Source: an uncultured Olsenella sp.
GTDB lineage: Bacteria > Actinomycetota > Coriobacteriia > Coriobacteriales > Atopobiaceae
DNA: 39,071 nt
Reading direction: 5' to 3'
Assembly: GCA_900314535.1 (NCBI GenBank)
Contig: OMVT01000022.1
Span: forward strand, 1-39,071
Part shown: one piece after another, positions 23,171 through 31,130 of the stretch
Numbering within the stretch: position 1 is the first letter of the stretch
Layout: each line of letters begins with the position of its first letter
Translations under genes and position numbers: made by a program
Notes under the pieces: generated by a model
What the model was told of the DNA's origin: nothing
What the model saw: the letters and a program-made list of their open reading frames with translations, nothing else
The model's database searches: none

Positions 23171-24406
23171 TTACTCGTAGCGCTCGTCGATGACGCGCTT
23201 TGTCTTCTTCTCGCTTCGGGGCAGCACTCCCAGCTCGACAATCTTGATCATCGGCGTGAAGCCGATCTTGTTCTTCACCTCGTGGGCCACCTCTTCAGAG
23301 AGATCTGCCCAGTCCTGCGTGCCGTCGGTCTCGACGTAGATGCGCATCGTGTCGCGTCCCTCGAGATGCGAGAGACGGATCTGATACTCGCTCGAGAGCT
23401 GCGGATAGAGCGCCAGCACCTCTTCGATCTGCTTCGGGAATACATTGACGCCGTGGATCTTGAACATATCGTCGGAGCGTCCCTGCAGCGTATCGATGCG
23501 AGGATATCTTGAACCACAGGGGCATTGTCCGGGGATGATGCGCGACAGGTCATGGGTGCGGAAGCGGATGAGCGGCGCCCCTTCCTTCACGAGCGTCGTT
23601 ATCACGATCTCGCCCCACTCGCCGTCAGGCACCGGCTCTCCGGTCTCAGGGTCGACGATCTCGAGATAGATGTAGTCGTCCCAGATATGCATGCCGCAGT
23701 CATGCTTGCAGCTGATACCGATGCCAGGACCATAGACCTCTGTCAAGCCATATATATCGTAGGTATCGATGCCGAGGCCATCCATGATGCGCTGGCGGAT
23801 CTTGGCGCCCCAACGCTCGGAGCCTATGATGCCATGCTTCAGCGCGATCTTGTCCTTGAGGCCACGTTTCTCGACCTGCTCTGCCAGAAGAAGCGCATAG
23901 CTCGATGTGGCGCAGATGACAGTCGACTGCATGTCCACCATGAACTGGAGCTGCTTTTCCGTATTGCCGGGACCCATCGGTATTGCCATGGCCCCCAGGC
24001 GCTCCGCCCCTGCCTGGAAACCGATGCCTGCTGTCCAGAGGCCATAGCCCGGCGTGATCTGGACGCGGTCCCTGTTCGTGACACCTGCCATCTCGTAGCA
24101 GCGCTTGAACTGCTCTGCCCAGTCATCGACATCCTTTGCGGTATAGGGGACGATGACAGGCGTGCCGGTCGTGCCCGACGAGGAATGGATGCGGACAATC
24201 TCCTCTTCCGGCACCGCAGCAAGCCCCAAGGGATAGGCATCGCGCAGGTCCTGCTTCTGCGAGAACGGAAGCTTCAAGAACTCCTCTGCAGAGGAGACGC
24301 CTGTGATGCCAGCCTCCTTGAGGCGGGTGCCGTAGAAGTTGTTCGATGCCCTGAGGCGTGCGATCTGGCGGTTCACAAGATCGAGCTGCGTTTCCGTGAT
24401 CTGCAT
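23171..24406 (-). CDS. paaK: Phenylacetate-CoA ligase-family enzyme
   Basis: An adenylate-forming ligase of 411 residues that activates an aryl-acetate to its CoA ester, or runs in reverse to make ATP. The P-loop-like motif is HSSSGTTGTP (74-83); 'YDIYGLTEVYGPGIGISC' is the A5 region, 'LIRFRTHDLSRI' carries the ATP-binding Arg/Asp, and 'GRSDDMFKIHGVNVFPKQIE' is typical of PaaK. It is a little shorter than E. coli PaaK (437). It follows iorB by 26 nt. With IorAB producing aryl-acetyl-CoA from aryl-pyruvates, the ligase could release the acid and conserve energy as ATP. The exact aryl substrate cannot be read from the sequence. Confidence 0.9.
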   Translation of the reverse strand: MQITETQLDLVNRQIARLRASNNFYGTRLKEAGITGVSSAEEFLKLPFSQKQDLRDAYPLGLAAVPEEEIVRIHSSSGTTGTPVIVPYTAKDVDDWAEQFKRCYEMAGVTNRDRVQITPGYGLWTAGIGFQAGAERLGAMAIPMGPGNTEKQLQFMVDMQSTVICATSSYALLLAEQVEKRGLKDKIALKHGIIGSERWGAKIRQRIMDGLGIDTYDIYGLTEVYGPGIGISCKHDCGMHIWDDYIYLEIVDPETGEPVPDGEWGEIVITTLVKEGAPLIRFRTHDLSRIIPGQCPCGSRYPRIDTLQGRSDDMFKIHGVNVFPKQIEEVLALYPQLSSEYQIRLSHLEGRDTMRIYVETDGTQDWADLSEEVAHEVKNKIGFTPMIKIVELGVLPRSEKKTKRVIDERYE

Positions 24407-24432
24407 GGCAGCCCCTTTCTGGTCTTAAGTCC

Positions 24433-25017
24433 CTAATGCGTGGCGGTATAGGCAAGAGCGCGGAGATTGAGGTCCCAGAAGCGCTCAGGCACCCGGTGCC
24501 TGATAGCGTCCTCGAGATCTGCTTCGGAAAGTCCCAAGGCTCCGGAGCGCAGGGCCGCACCGAGCAGCACGACGTTCAGGCACTTGGCAGAGCCCAGGTC
24601 CTCCGCTGCCTTCGCGGCATCCACGAAGACGAGATGCGCTGCCGGCACCTTCTTCTCGAGGAAGGAGAAGATCTCTTCCTTCCGGTAGGCCGGCCCTCCT
24701 GTCATCGCAGAGACCGGAATGACCGGAGCGTCTGCGACGATAGCCGTGGCATCAGGCTTCAGATAGACGAGCCTCCTTGCCGCCTCTGCCGGCTCGAAAG
24801 CTATGAGAAGGTCTGCTCTCCCCTCGCCCACGAGCGGTGAGTGGACATCTTCGCCGATGCGGACATGGCTCATGACAGAGCCGCCGCGCTGTGCCATGCC
24901 GATGGTCTCGGCTGCCTTGACCGGCAGGCCTTTTGCCATCGCCGCATCGGATATGAGACGCGATGCCAGGACCGTGCCCTGGCCGCCGACACCGGCAAGA
25001 ACGATATTCGTGCTCAC
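24433..25017 (-). CDS. iorB: Indolepyruvate ferredoxin oxidoreductase, beta subunit
   Basis: The gamma-domain subunit (194 residues) of indolepyruvate:ferredoxin oxidoreductase, which oxidatively decarboxylates aryl-pyruvates from Trp, Phe and Tyr to aryl-acetyl-CoA and reduces ferredoxin. The family start 'NIVLAGVGGQGTVLASRLI' and 'ETIGMAQRGGSVMSHVRIG' are diagnostic. I place the start at the GTG at 25017, which overlaps the iorA stop as GTGA; the open frame reaches further upstream to 25173, but that part is iorA sequence in another frame. The size matches IorB (about 190-200 aa). It is in an operon with iorA and paaK. Confidence 0.92.
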   Translation of the reverse strand: MSTNIVLAGVGGQGTVLASRLISDAAMAKGLPVKAAETIGMAQRGGSVMSHVRIGEDVHSPLVGEGRADLLIAFEPAEAARRLVYLKPDATAIVADAPVIPVSAMTGGPAYRKEEIFSFLEKKVPAAHLVFVDAAKAAEDLGSAKCLNVVLLGAALRSGALGLSEADLEDAIRHRVPERFWDLNLRALAYTATH

Positions 25018-26828
25018 AGACGCTCGCCTCCCGAAATGGCATGGACAGAGCAGATGGACTCGCAGAGCGTGCATCCCGTGCAGAGCGAGCTGTCGATATG
25101 CGCCTTCCCATCCTCTGCAGGAACGATGGCAGGGCATCCGAGCTCGTGGATGCAGCGTCCGCAGGCAATGCACTTCGCGGCATCGACATGCGACTTTGCC
25201 TTCGGACGCTCGAGCATCACGCAGGGCGACTTGAAGATGATGGCCTTGACGCCGGGACGTGCCGATACCTCCTTCACGGTCTCGACCGCCTTCTGGTGGT
25301 CGAACGGGTTGATTTCGACCACCGTCTCAAGTCCGATGGCGCGAAGCACGCGCTCGATCGAGACCGGCGTGACCTTCTGGCCTTCAGCCGTGTATCCCGT
25401 GCCCGGGTGCGGCTGGTGTCCCGTCATGGCAGTCGTCGAGTTGTCGAGCACGCAGACGGTGAGATCTGCCTGGTTGTAGAACGCATTGACGACACCGGTG
25501 ATGCCGGAGGCGAAGAACGTGGAATCGCCGACGAAGGCGAATGCCTTCATGTCAGGCTCCACATGCCAGAGGCCCTGTGCCACCGTGATGCCGGCACCCA
25601 TGCAGAGGCAGGTATCGCACATATCGAGGGGTGCGGCATTGCCCAGGGTATAGCAGCCGATATCGCCGCAGAAGACAGCCTTCTGCCCCTTCATGGCGCG
25701 CTTCACATCGTAGAAGCTTGCACGGTGCGGGCATCCCGCACAGAGCACGGGTGGCCTCACCGGAAGCTGCAGCGCAGCCTCCTCTTCCTTTTCCGGCTCT
25801 TCTGCTCCCATGAACTGCCTGATAGCAGAGCCGACGTAGGCGACCGAGTTCTCTCCCGAGAGCTTGATGTCACCCGTGAGCTTCCCACGGATGCGGACCG
25901 CGAGGTGATGCCTTCCGGCGCATTCCAGAAGCTCGCGCTCGATGACAGGATCGAGCTCCTCGACGCAGAGCACCTCATCGAGCCCTTCGAGGAACTGAAG
26001 GGCCAGCTTCTCCGGGAAGGGATGAGGCGTTGCCACCTTGAGAAGGCGCACCGGCATGCTCTCATCCACATTCTCGCGGACATACTGCCAGTTGATGCCG
26101 TGAGAGGCGATGCCGAGACGGACCGGTCCTGCCTTCGGCTCGACGATCTCGTTTCCGGGATAGCTCGAGAGCTCATCTTTGAGCTCGGCATTCCTCTTCT
26201 CGATGGCAGCATGGCTTCTCACCGAGAGGGCCGGAAAGATAACCCAGCGCTTCGGGTCGCGGACCCATCCTTCGATCTCATGCGTTGCATACTCTGCCTC
26301 GTCTGCAACCTCCACGACGTCGTAGCCATGGTCGATGCGGGTCGTCGCACGGACGAAGACCGGGCTCTTGATGCGCTCGGAGAGCGCGAAGGCATCTGCC
26401 ATCATCGCGTAGGCTTCAGGCACCGACGCCGGATCGAAGACCGGAAGCTTCGAGAAGCGGGCAAATGTCCTCGTGTCCTGCTCGGTCTGGCTCGAGATGG
26501 GGCCGGGGTCGTCTGCAACCATCACGACCATGCCGCCCTTGACGCCGACATACTCGAGGCTCATGAGCGGATCCGATGCCACATTGAGGCCGACCTGCTT
26601 CATCGTGACAAGCACGCGCGCTCCCGCATAGGCAGCGCCCGCTCCTACCTCCATGGCAGCCTTCTCGTTCACCGACCACTCGACGTAGACATGGTCGGGA
26701 CGCCGCTTCACGATGGTCTCGATGACCTCGGTGGAAGGCGTGCCGGGATATCCCGCCACCACATCCACGCCTGCCGCAAGGGCACCCAAGGCCAGAGCCT
26801 CGTTGCCCATAAGGAATTCCTTGTGCAT
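25014..26828 (-). CDS. iorA: Indolepyruvate ferredoxin oxidoreductase, alpha subunit
   Basis: The large subunit (604 residues) with the thiamine-diphosphate site and two ferredoxin-type clusters. The N-terminal pyrimidine-binding domain begins 'GNEALALGALAAGVDVVAGY' with 'WSVNEKAAMEVGAGAAYAGA'. The central 'CAGCPHRASFYDVK' and 'FCGDIGCYTLG' belong to the diphosphate-binding part, and 'AFVGDSTFFASGITG' carries the metal-binding GDS. Near the C-terminus, CIACGRC...CP and CTGCTLCESIC bind two [4Fe-4S] clusters. GGAGAGGG lies before the ATG. It is the first gene of the operon with iorB and paaK and is expected to support fermentation of aromatic amino acids. Confidence 0.95.
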   Translation of the reverse strand: MHKEFLMGNEALALGALAAGVDVVAGYPGTPSTEVIETIVKRRPDHVYVEWSVNEKAAMEVGAGAAYAGARVLVTMKQVGLNVASDPLMSLEYVGVKGGMVVMVADDPGPISSQTEQDTRTFARFSKLPVFDPASVPEAYAMMADAFALSERIKSPVFVRATTRIDHGYDVVEVADEAEYATHEIEGWVRDPKRWVIFPALSVRSHAAIEKRNAELKDELSSYPGNEIVEPKAGPVRLGIASHGINWQYVRENVDESMPVRLLKVATPHPFPEKLALQFLEGLDEVLCVEELDPVIERELLECAGRHHLAVRIRGKLTGDIKLSGENSVAYVGSAIRQFMGAEEPEKEEEAALQLPVRPPVLCAGCPHRASFYDVKRAMKGQKAVFCGDIGCYTLGNAAPLDMCDTCLCMGAGITVAQGLWHVEPDMKAFAFVGDSTFFASGITGVVNAFYNQADLTVCVLDNSTTAMTGHQPHPGTGYTAEGQKVTPVSIERVLRAIGLETVVEINPFDHQKAVETVKEVSARPGVKAIIFKSPCVMLERPKAKSHVDAAKCIACGRCIHELGCPAIVPAEDGKAHIDSSLCTGCTLCESICSVHAISGGERL

Positions 26829-27069
26829 GCTATCTCCCTCTCCTGAAGATGGCGGTACCTTACCATTCGGAGCATGGATGCATGAAAAGCCGAAACATGA
26901 ACGTTTCCAAGAAGCTGGCGAACGAGGAGATATGCCGAACGAGCGGCAAAGGCGACTAGCAAGAGGATACGCAATTCATGAGGCAGATAGCTCCCATGCA
27001 GGAAGGCCATAACGGAAGACGAAGCTGAAGTGCACGAATTCAGCAAGAGTAGCAGCTCTGTATGTGCTG

Positions 27070-27087
27070 CATGATCATCTGATCATG
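27070..27087. promoter_or_regulatory. 18-bp palindrome before small RNA copy B
   Basis: CATGATCA and TGATCATG are perfect inverted arms with a 2-nt centre. It lies 41 bp upstream of the -35 of copy B; copy A has CATGAT at the same distance but no complete palindrome. The bases from 26829 to 27069 contain no other recognised feature and should include the iorA promoter. Confidence 0.45.
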
Positions 27088-27110
27088 AGAATGAAAACCA
27101 GAAGCGGCCA

Positions 27111-27140
27111 TTGCAGTCAGATTCCGCCAGTGGGTAAAAT
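27111..27140 (+). promoter_or_regulatory. Promoter of small RNA copy B
   Basis: TTGCAG (27111-27116), an 18-bp spacer and TAAAAT (27135-27140) match sigma-70 consensus well. Copy A has the same layout. The expected start is near 27147. Confidence 0.7.
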
Positions 27141-27146
27141 AGAGTT

Positions 27147-27225
27147 GCACCAGCGGTGCCCGGTAGTCTTAGGTGGCGGGCGGCGCCGGTGAACGACTCG
27201 CGAAGCCCGGTTGCCTCCGGGCTTC
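27147..27225 (+). ncRNA. Small RNA copy B (candidate type I antitoxin)
   Basis: A candidate RNA of about 79 nt starting with a 5' stem GCACC-AGC-GGTGC and ending in a perfect 9-bp hairpin GAAGCCCGG/CCGGGCTTC (27202-27210, 27217-27225). Promoter, 5' stem, core and terminal hairpin are all shared with copy A, about 5.5 kb away, while the flanking genes differ; that conservation is the main evidence that it is a real RNA. It is transcribed towards the 44-codon peptide gene and the two units share the hairpin, as in TxpA/RatA- and Fst-type modules. The antitoxin role is inferred. Confidence 0.6.
27202..27225. terminator. Shared hairpin between small RNA and peptide gene
   Basis: A perfect 9-bp stem with a 6-nt loop lies between the two convergent units: 3' end of the small RNA on plus and 2 nt past the peptide stop on minus. 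The U tracts are poor on both sides (ACTTATCTG on plus). Confidence 0.65.
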
Positions 27226-27227
27226 AC

Positions 27228-27362
27228 TTATCTGCGTGCGTCATCCTTCGATGCTTTATGTTCCTTTTTGATCCTTTCCACCTCCCCCAGAACTTCGAGA
27301 GCGGTCTTGAGGATTCCCGCAAAGAGCGCGATTGCTTGTAGGATTTCAAGGATTGTATCCAT
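27228..27362 (-). CDS. 44-residue hydrophobic peptide, candidate type I toxin
   Basis: A short gene with ATG at 27362 and a strong Shine-Dalgarno (TTGGAGGG) 7 nt upstream. The peptide begins MDTILEILQAIALFAG, continues as a hydrophobic/amphipathic helix to about residue 26, and ends in a charged tail (ERIKKEHKASKDDARR). Size, helix and basic tail are those of Fst/TxpA-like membrane toxins, though no sequence family could be assigned. Its mRNA would carry a 5' stem (27399-27418) nearly identical to that of the small RNA facing it. It converges on the RNA gene across a shared hairpin. A role as a small membrane peptide other than a toxin is possible. Confidence 0.55.
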   Translation of the reverse strand: MDTILEILQAIALFAGILKTALEVLGEVERIKKEHKASKDDARR

Positions 27363-27608
27363 AGGCGTCCCTCCAATTGCTCAGAGCTCCGCCCGCATCC
27401 GGACACCGCTGGTGCAGGACGATGGTATCAAGAATCGCCATCTAACAGCTGAGATGGGACTGCTGCAATGGCTGCGCAATCCTGCTCCTCAGAAGGTGCA
27501 CTTTTTCAAGTTCTGATCCAGACCGCACAGTCCGAGCCAGCCTGCTTCTCTGCTCTCTTCCATTCGCGCGGAACTGTGTTCATCATGCATTGAGCCATCA
27601 GCATAAGA

Positions 27609-27640
27609 AGGAAGGCCGCACCTTTTGGCGCGGCCTTCCT
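27609..27640 (-). terminator. Terminator of valS
   Basis: A perfect 11-bp stem (AGGAAGGCCGC with GCGGCCTTCCT) and 10-nt loop, followed on the minus strand by TTCTTATG. It is 23 nt past the valS stop. The segment 27473-27608 has no recognised feature. Confidence 0.85.
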
Positions 27641-27663
27641 GATCTGGCACTTTGTTCCAGCTG

Positions 27664-30351
27664 CTACTCGAAGTCAGCAATCTGGGCTTTGAGCTGCTCC
27701 ACGGTAGCGGTGAGCTCTGCCTTCTGGGACTGCTTCTTCTCGATGACCGCAGGCGCTGCCTTGGCAACGAATCCTGCGTTGCCAAGCGTGCGCTCGACGG
27801 AAGCAAGATCCTTCTCTGCCTTGGCAAGCTCCTTCTTCAGGCGCTTTGCCTCGGCATCGAGATCCACCAGGCCGCCGAGGGCGACGAAGATCTCGAGCGA
27901 GCCGTCAGCCACGGAGACAGAGCCAGCAGGCTTCGTCTGCCCTGCGCCGAGAGCAAGCTGGTCGACACGGCCGACGCTCGTGATGAAGTCGCGCTGGGAT
28001 TCGAGCACGGCAGCATCCTCCGGCGTGGACTTCACGGCCACGTCGAGCTCTGCCTTCGGAGACAGGCGGTAGCGGGCACGAGTGGAGCGCACGACGGAGA
28101 TGACGCGCTTTGCGAGATCGAAGTCATGCTCAGCACGCTCGTTCACGAACTGGGCAAGCTCGTCCGGCTCAGGCCACTTGGCGACCATCAGGAACTCGGC
28201 GCTGTGGTCATCGAGGCCGGATGCCGGCAGGGCATCCCAGACGCTCTCGGTCACGAACGGCATGACCGGGTGCAGGAGCCTCATCGAGACATCGAGGACA
28301 TACACGAGGTTGCGCTGGACCTGCAGCTTCTCCTCGGGCGTGCCATCAAGCAGGCGGCCCTTGCAGAGCTCGATGTACCAGTCGCAGACCTCGCCCCAGA
28401 AGAAGCTCTGGAGATTCCTGGCGTAGTCGCCGAAGTTGTAGGTCTCGAGCTGCTCGGTAGCCTCTGCAACCTCCTTGGCAAGGCGGGAAAGCATCCAGGC
28501 ATCCTCTGCCGTCTCTGCCTTCGGGGCGCCCGGCGTATAGCCGTCGAGGTTCATCTGCACGAAGCGGGAAGCATTCCAGATCTTCGTGACAAAGGAGCGT
28601 GCCTGCTCGGTACGCGGCGAGTCGATGAGCTTTCGCGTCTTCTTGTCGATGTTGGCATCGAACTTGACGTCCTGGTTCGTCGTGATGAGCGTCAGAAGGT
28701 TGAAGCGCATAGCGTCAGCGCCGTACTTCTCGATGAGGTCCATCGGGTCCACGCCGTTGCCCTTGGACTTGGACATGCGGCTGCCATCCTTGGCAAGGAT
28801 CGTGGCGTAGATGTAGACATCGTGGAACGGAACCTCGTCCGTGAAGTAGAGCGAGCTCATGATCATGCGGGCGACCCAGAGGGCGATGATGTCGCGGGCC
28901 GTCACGAGAACCTTGGTCGGGTGATGCCCCTCCATCTCCTCCGGATGGTCAGGCCAGCCCTGCGTTGCAAATGTCCAGAGCTGAGAGGAGAACCAGGTAT
29001 CGAGGACATCCTCGTCCTGATGGATGTGCTTGCTTCCGCACTTCGGGCAGACCTCGGGGTCCTCCATGAGGGCATCTTCCCAGCCGCAGTCATCGCAGTG
29101 GAAGACAGGAATCCTGTGGCCCCACCAGAGCTGGCGCGAGATGCACCAATCCTTGAGGTTGTCCATCCAGGTGAGATAGGTCTGCGTCCAGCGGGCGGGG
29201 TGGAACTGCACCTCGCCGTCGCGCACGACCTGGGCAGCACGCTCTTTGAGCTTGTCCACAGCCACGAACCACTGCTCGGAGAGCCAGGGCTCGAGCGCCG
29301 TGCCGCAGCGGTAGCAGTGCATGACGGAATGGCTGAGTTCCTCGATGTGGTCGAGCAGGCCGTGGCTATCGAACCAGTTGACGATAGCGGTACGGGCCTC
29401 ATCGCGGTCCATGCCGGAGAACTCGCCGTAGCCGTCCACGACATGTGCCGTCTCGTCGAAGATGTTGATCTGCGGCAGGTTGTGCGTTTGGCCCATAGCG
29501 TAGTCGTTCGGGTCATGGGCAGGCGTGACCTTCACGAAGCCGGTGCCGTAGTTTGCATCGACATGCCAGTCGGAGAAGATCGGAATCTCGCGGTTCACGA
29601 TAGGAAGCATGACAGTCTTGCCGACAAGCTTCTGCTTCTCGGGATCCTGCGGAGACACAGCGACGCCCGTATCGCCGAGCATCGTCTCAGGACGGGTCGT
29701 TGCGACCGTGATGTACTCGATGCCATCCACCGGCTCGGTCAGAGGATAGCGGAGGTACCACAGATGGCCCTTCTCGTCCTTGTACTCTGCCTCGTCGTCG
29801 GAGATGGCAGTACGGCAGGAGGGACACCAGTTCACGATGCGCTTGCCGCGATAGATGAGTCCATCGTGGTACCAGTCGCAGAAGACCTTGCGCACGGCAC
29901 GGGAGAACTCGGGGCTCATCGTGAACTTCTCATCGGAGAAGTCGATGGAGCAGCCCATACGCTTGATCTGGCTGACGATGGTTCCGCCGTACTCATGCGT
30001 CCAGTCCCAGCAGGCCTCGATGAACTTCTCGCGGCCCATCTGAAGGCGGTTCTTGCCCTCGGACTTGAGCTTCTTGTCCACCTTGGTCTGGGTGGCGATA
30101 CCAGCATGATCGGTGCCCAGGATCCACCTGGTGGAGCGGCCCCTCATGCGGCTGTAGCGGATGAACGTATCCTGGATGGAGTCATCCATTGCATGGCCCA
30201 TGTGCAGGATTCCCGTCACGTTGGGAGGCGGGATAACGACGGTGCAGTCGCCTACGCCCTTGCTTCTCTGGTAGCAGCCTGCATCCATCCACTGCTGGAT
30301 GAGCTGAGGCTCATGCTCTTGGGGATCGTAGGTCTTCGGCATCTCTTTCAC
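27664..30351 (-). CDS. valS: Valyl-tRNA synthetase
   Basis: Class I synthetase (895 residues) charging tRNA-Val. The HIGH motif is HMGH (50-53) in PPPNVTGILHMGHA, the KMSKS loop is DGSRMSKSKGN, 'WCPSCRTAISDDEAEY' lies in the insertion domain, and 'VATTRPETMLGDTGVAV' is the editing domain. Extra CxxC pairs (CYRCG, CDDCG, CPKCG) suggest bound zinc. The last 60 or so residues form the coiled-coil arm of ValRS (KRLKKELAKAEKDLASVERT). The start is taken as GTG at 30351 because GGAAGG lies 9 nt before it; the ATG at 30342 has no properly spaced site. It is monocistronic. Confidence 0.97.
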   Translation of the reverse strand: MKEMPKTYDPQEHEPQLIQQWMDAGCYQRSKGVGDCTVVIPPPNVTGILHMGHAMDDSIQDTFIRYSRMRGRSTRWILGTDHAGIATQTKVDKKLKSEGKNRLQMGREKFIEACWDWTHEYGGTIVSQIKRMGCSIDFSDEKFTMSPEFSRAVRKVFCDWYHDGLIYRGKRIVNWCPSCRTAISDDEAEYKDEKGHLWYLRYPLTEPVDGIEYITVATTRPETMLGDTGVAVSPQDPEKQKLVGKTVMLPIVNREIPIFSDWHVDANYGTGFVKVTPAHDPNDYAMGQTHNLPQINIFDETAHVVDGYGEFSGMDRDEARTAIVNWFDSHGLLDHIEELSHSVMHCYRCGTALEPWLSEQWFVAVDKLKERAAQVVRDGEVQFHPARWTQTYLTWMDNLKDWCISRQLWWGHRIPVFHCDDCGWEDALMEDPEVCPKCGSKHIHQDEDVLDTWFSSQLWTFATQGWPDHPEEMEGHHPTKVLVTARDIIALWVARMIMSSLYFTDEVPFHDVYIYATILAKDGSRMSKSKGNGVDPMDLIEKYGADAMRFNLLTLITTNQDVKFDANIDKKTRKLIDSPRTEQARSFVTKIWNASRFVQMNLDGYTPGAPKAETAEDAWMLSRLAKEVAEATEQLETYNFGDYARNLQSFFWGEVCDWYIELCKGRLLDGTPEEKLQVQRNLVYVLDVSMRLLHPVMPFVTESVWDALPASGLDDHSAEFLMVAKWPEPDELAQFVNERAEHDFDLAKRVISVVRSTRARYRLSPKAELDVAVKSTPEDAAVLESQRDFITSVGRVDQLALGAGQTKPAGSVSVADGSLEIFVALGGLVDLDAEAKRLKKELAKAEKDLASVERTLGNAGFVAKAAPAVIEKKQSQKAELTATVEQLKAQIADFE

Positions 30352-30659
30352 AGCAACGTACCTTCCGACAGGTCCCGTCCGACCGCGTTGGCACTCGTGT
30401 ATTGAGCGCGCGCCTCGTCCGAGACTGGCTTTCCCTCATGCCAGATATCTGTCCGGCATGGACCTCTTACGATACCACGATGAGGTTAGGCAGGCAGACG
30501 CTGTCAGATGTTGCTTCAAGGCCCCATAGAGCGGAATGACAGACCTCTCTTGCTGGGCTCCGCATCTCGCTCCCCTCTTCGTGCATATCGGCTCCACCTG
30601 ACAGAGAGCTTATCTGCCATCCCCTAAGCTATAGCCAGAAAGAGAAGGAGGCGCACCTC
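30352..30659. promoter_or_regulatory. Divergent intergenic region between valS and LytTR gene
   Basis: About 310 bases holding both promoters. No T-box specifier or antiterminator consensus was found for valS. AAGGAGG at the right end (about 30645) is the ribosome-binding site of the LytTR gene. No other feature is seen. Confidence 0.4.
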
Positions 30660-31130
30660 ATGAAGCTCAAGCTCATCACGAACCCAGAACTCCCAGAGCC
30701 CGAAGTCACCATCGCCTCTGCTCCGAAAGACCGAGAGGCGATGCGCATCGTGCAGGCGCTGCAGAGCATCCAGGGCTCGCTTTTCGCCTACCAAGAGCGG
30801 TCGGGCACCTCGAAGGAGCGCGTGTCCCTGTCCGATATCTGCTCGCTCGAGGCAGCAGATGAGGAGGCTCTGCTCCATATGGCAGATGGAAGGACGCTCT
30901 TCGCAGCGCAGCGGCTCTCTGCCCTCGAAGGAGAGCTTCCGAAAAGGTCGTTCGTCCGCATCTCGCGGCAGACGGTCGCAAACCTCGAACAGGCACGCAC
31001 GATCCGCCCCGAGTTCGGCAGCCGCCTCGTACTTGGCCTTGCAGATGGTACGGAAGTCCTGGTGACGAGAAGCCACGTGGCAGAAGTGAAGGAACGTATC
31101 GGCATCCCGCAGAAAGGAGACCGGAAATGA
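30660..31130 (+). CDS. LytTR-type DNA-binding regulator
   Basis: A 156-residue transcription regulator with a C-terminal LytTR DNA-binding domain (about residues 50-150): 'RVSLSDICSLEAADEEALLHMADGRT', 'LPKRSFVRISRQTVANLEQARTI' and 'VLGLADGTEVLVTRSHVAEVKER' follow the LytTR strand pattern, including the 'F.RIsrs.iVN...I' core. The N-terminal 50 residues are not a receiver domain, so it is not a classical response regulator. It overlaps the next gene, a DUF3021 membrane protein, by 4 nt. Such LytTR-DUF3021 pairs are common in Firmicutes and Coriobacteriia, where the membrane partner is thought to control the regulator. AAGGAGG precedes the ATG by about 8 nt. Confidence 0.85.
   Translation: MKLKLITNPELPEPEVTIASAPKDREAMRIVQALQSIQGSLFAYQERSGTSKERVSLSDICSLEAADEEALLHMADGRTLFAAQRLSALEGELPKRSFVRISRQTVANLEQARTIRPEFGSRLVLGLADGTEVLVTRSHVAEVKERIGIPQKGDRK

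Larger units (their letters stand above)
27107..27472. repeat. Inverted repeats bracketing the RNA/peptide module
   Basis: Outer arms: GCCATTGCAG (27107-27116) and its exact complement CTGCAATGGC (27463-27472). Inner arms: TGCACCAGCGGTG-C-CCGG (27146-27163) and its complement at 27399-27416, 17 of 18 matching. The outer arms overlap the -35 region of the small RNA and possibly that of the peptide gene; the inner arms form 5' stems in both transcripts. Alternatively the 366-bp unit could be a MITE-like element. Confidence 0.55.

Noticed and set aside
27652..30405. 917-codon plus-strand open frame opposite valS
   Set aside because: Mirror frame caused by codon bias; no family resemblance and valS is certain.
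30352..30420. T-box-like GCCAACGCGG before valS on the minus strand
   Set aside because: The antiterminator consensus TGGNACCGCG is not met and no specifier loop or terminator pair was found.
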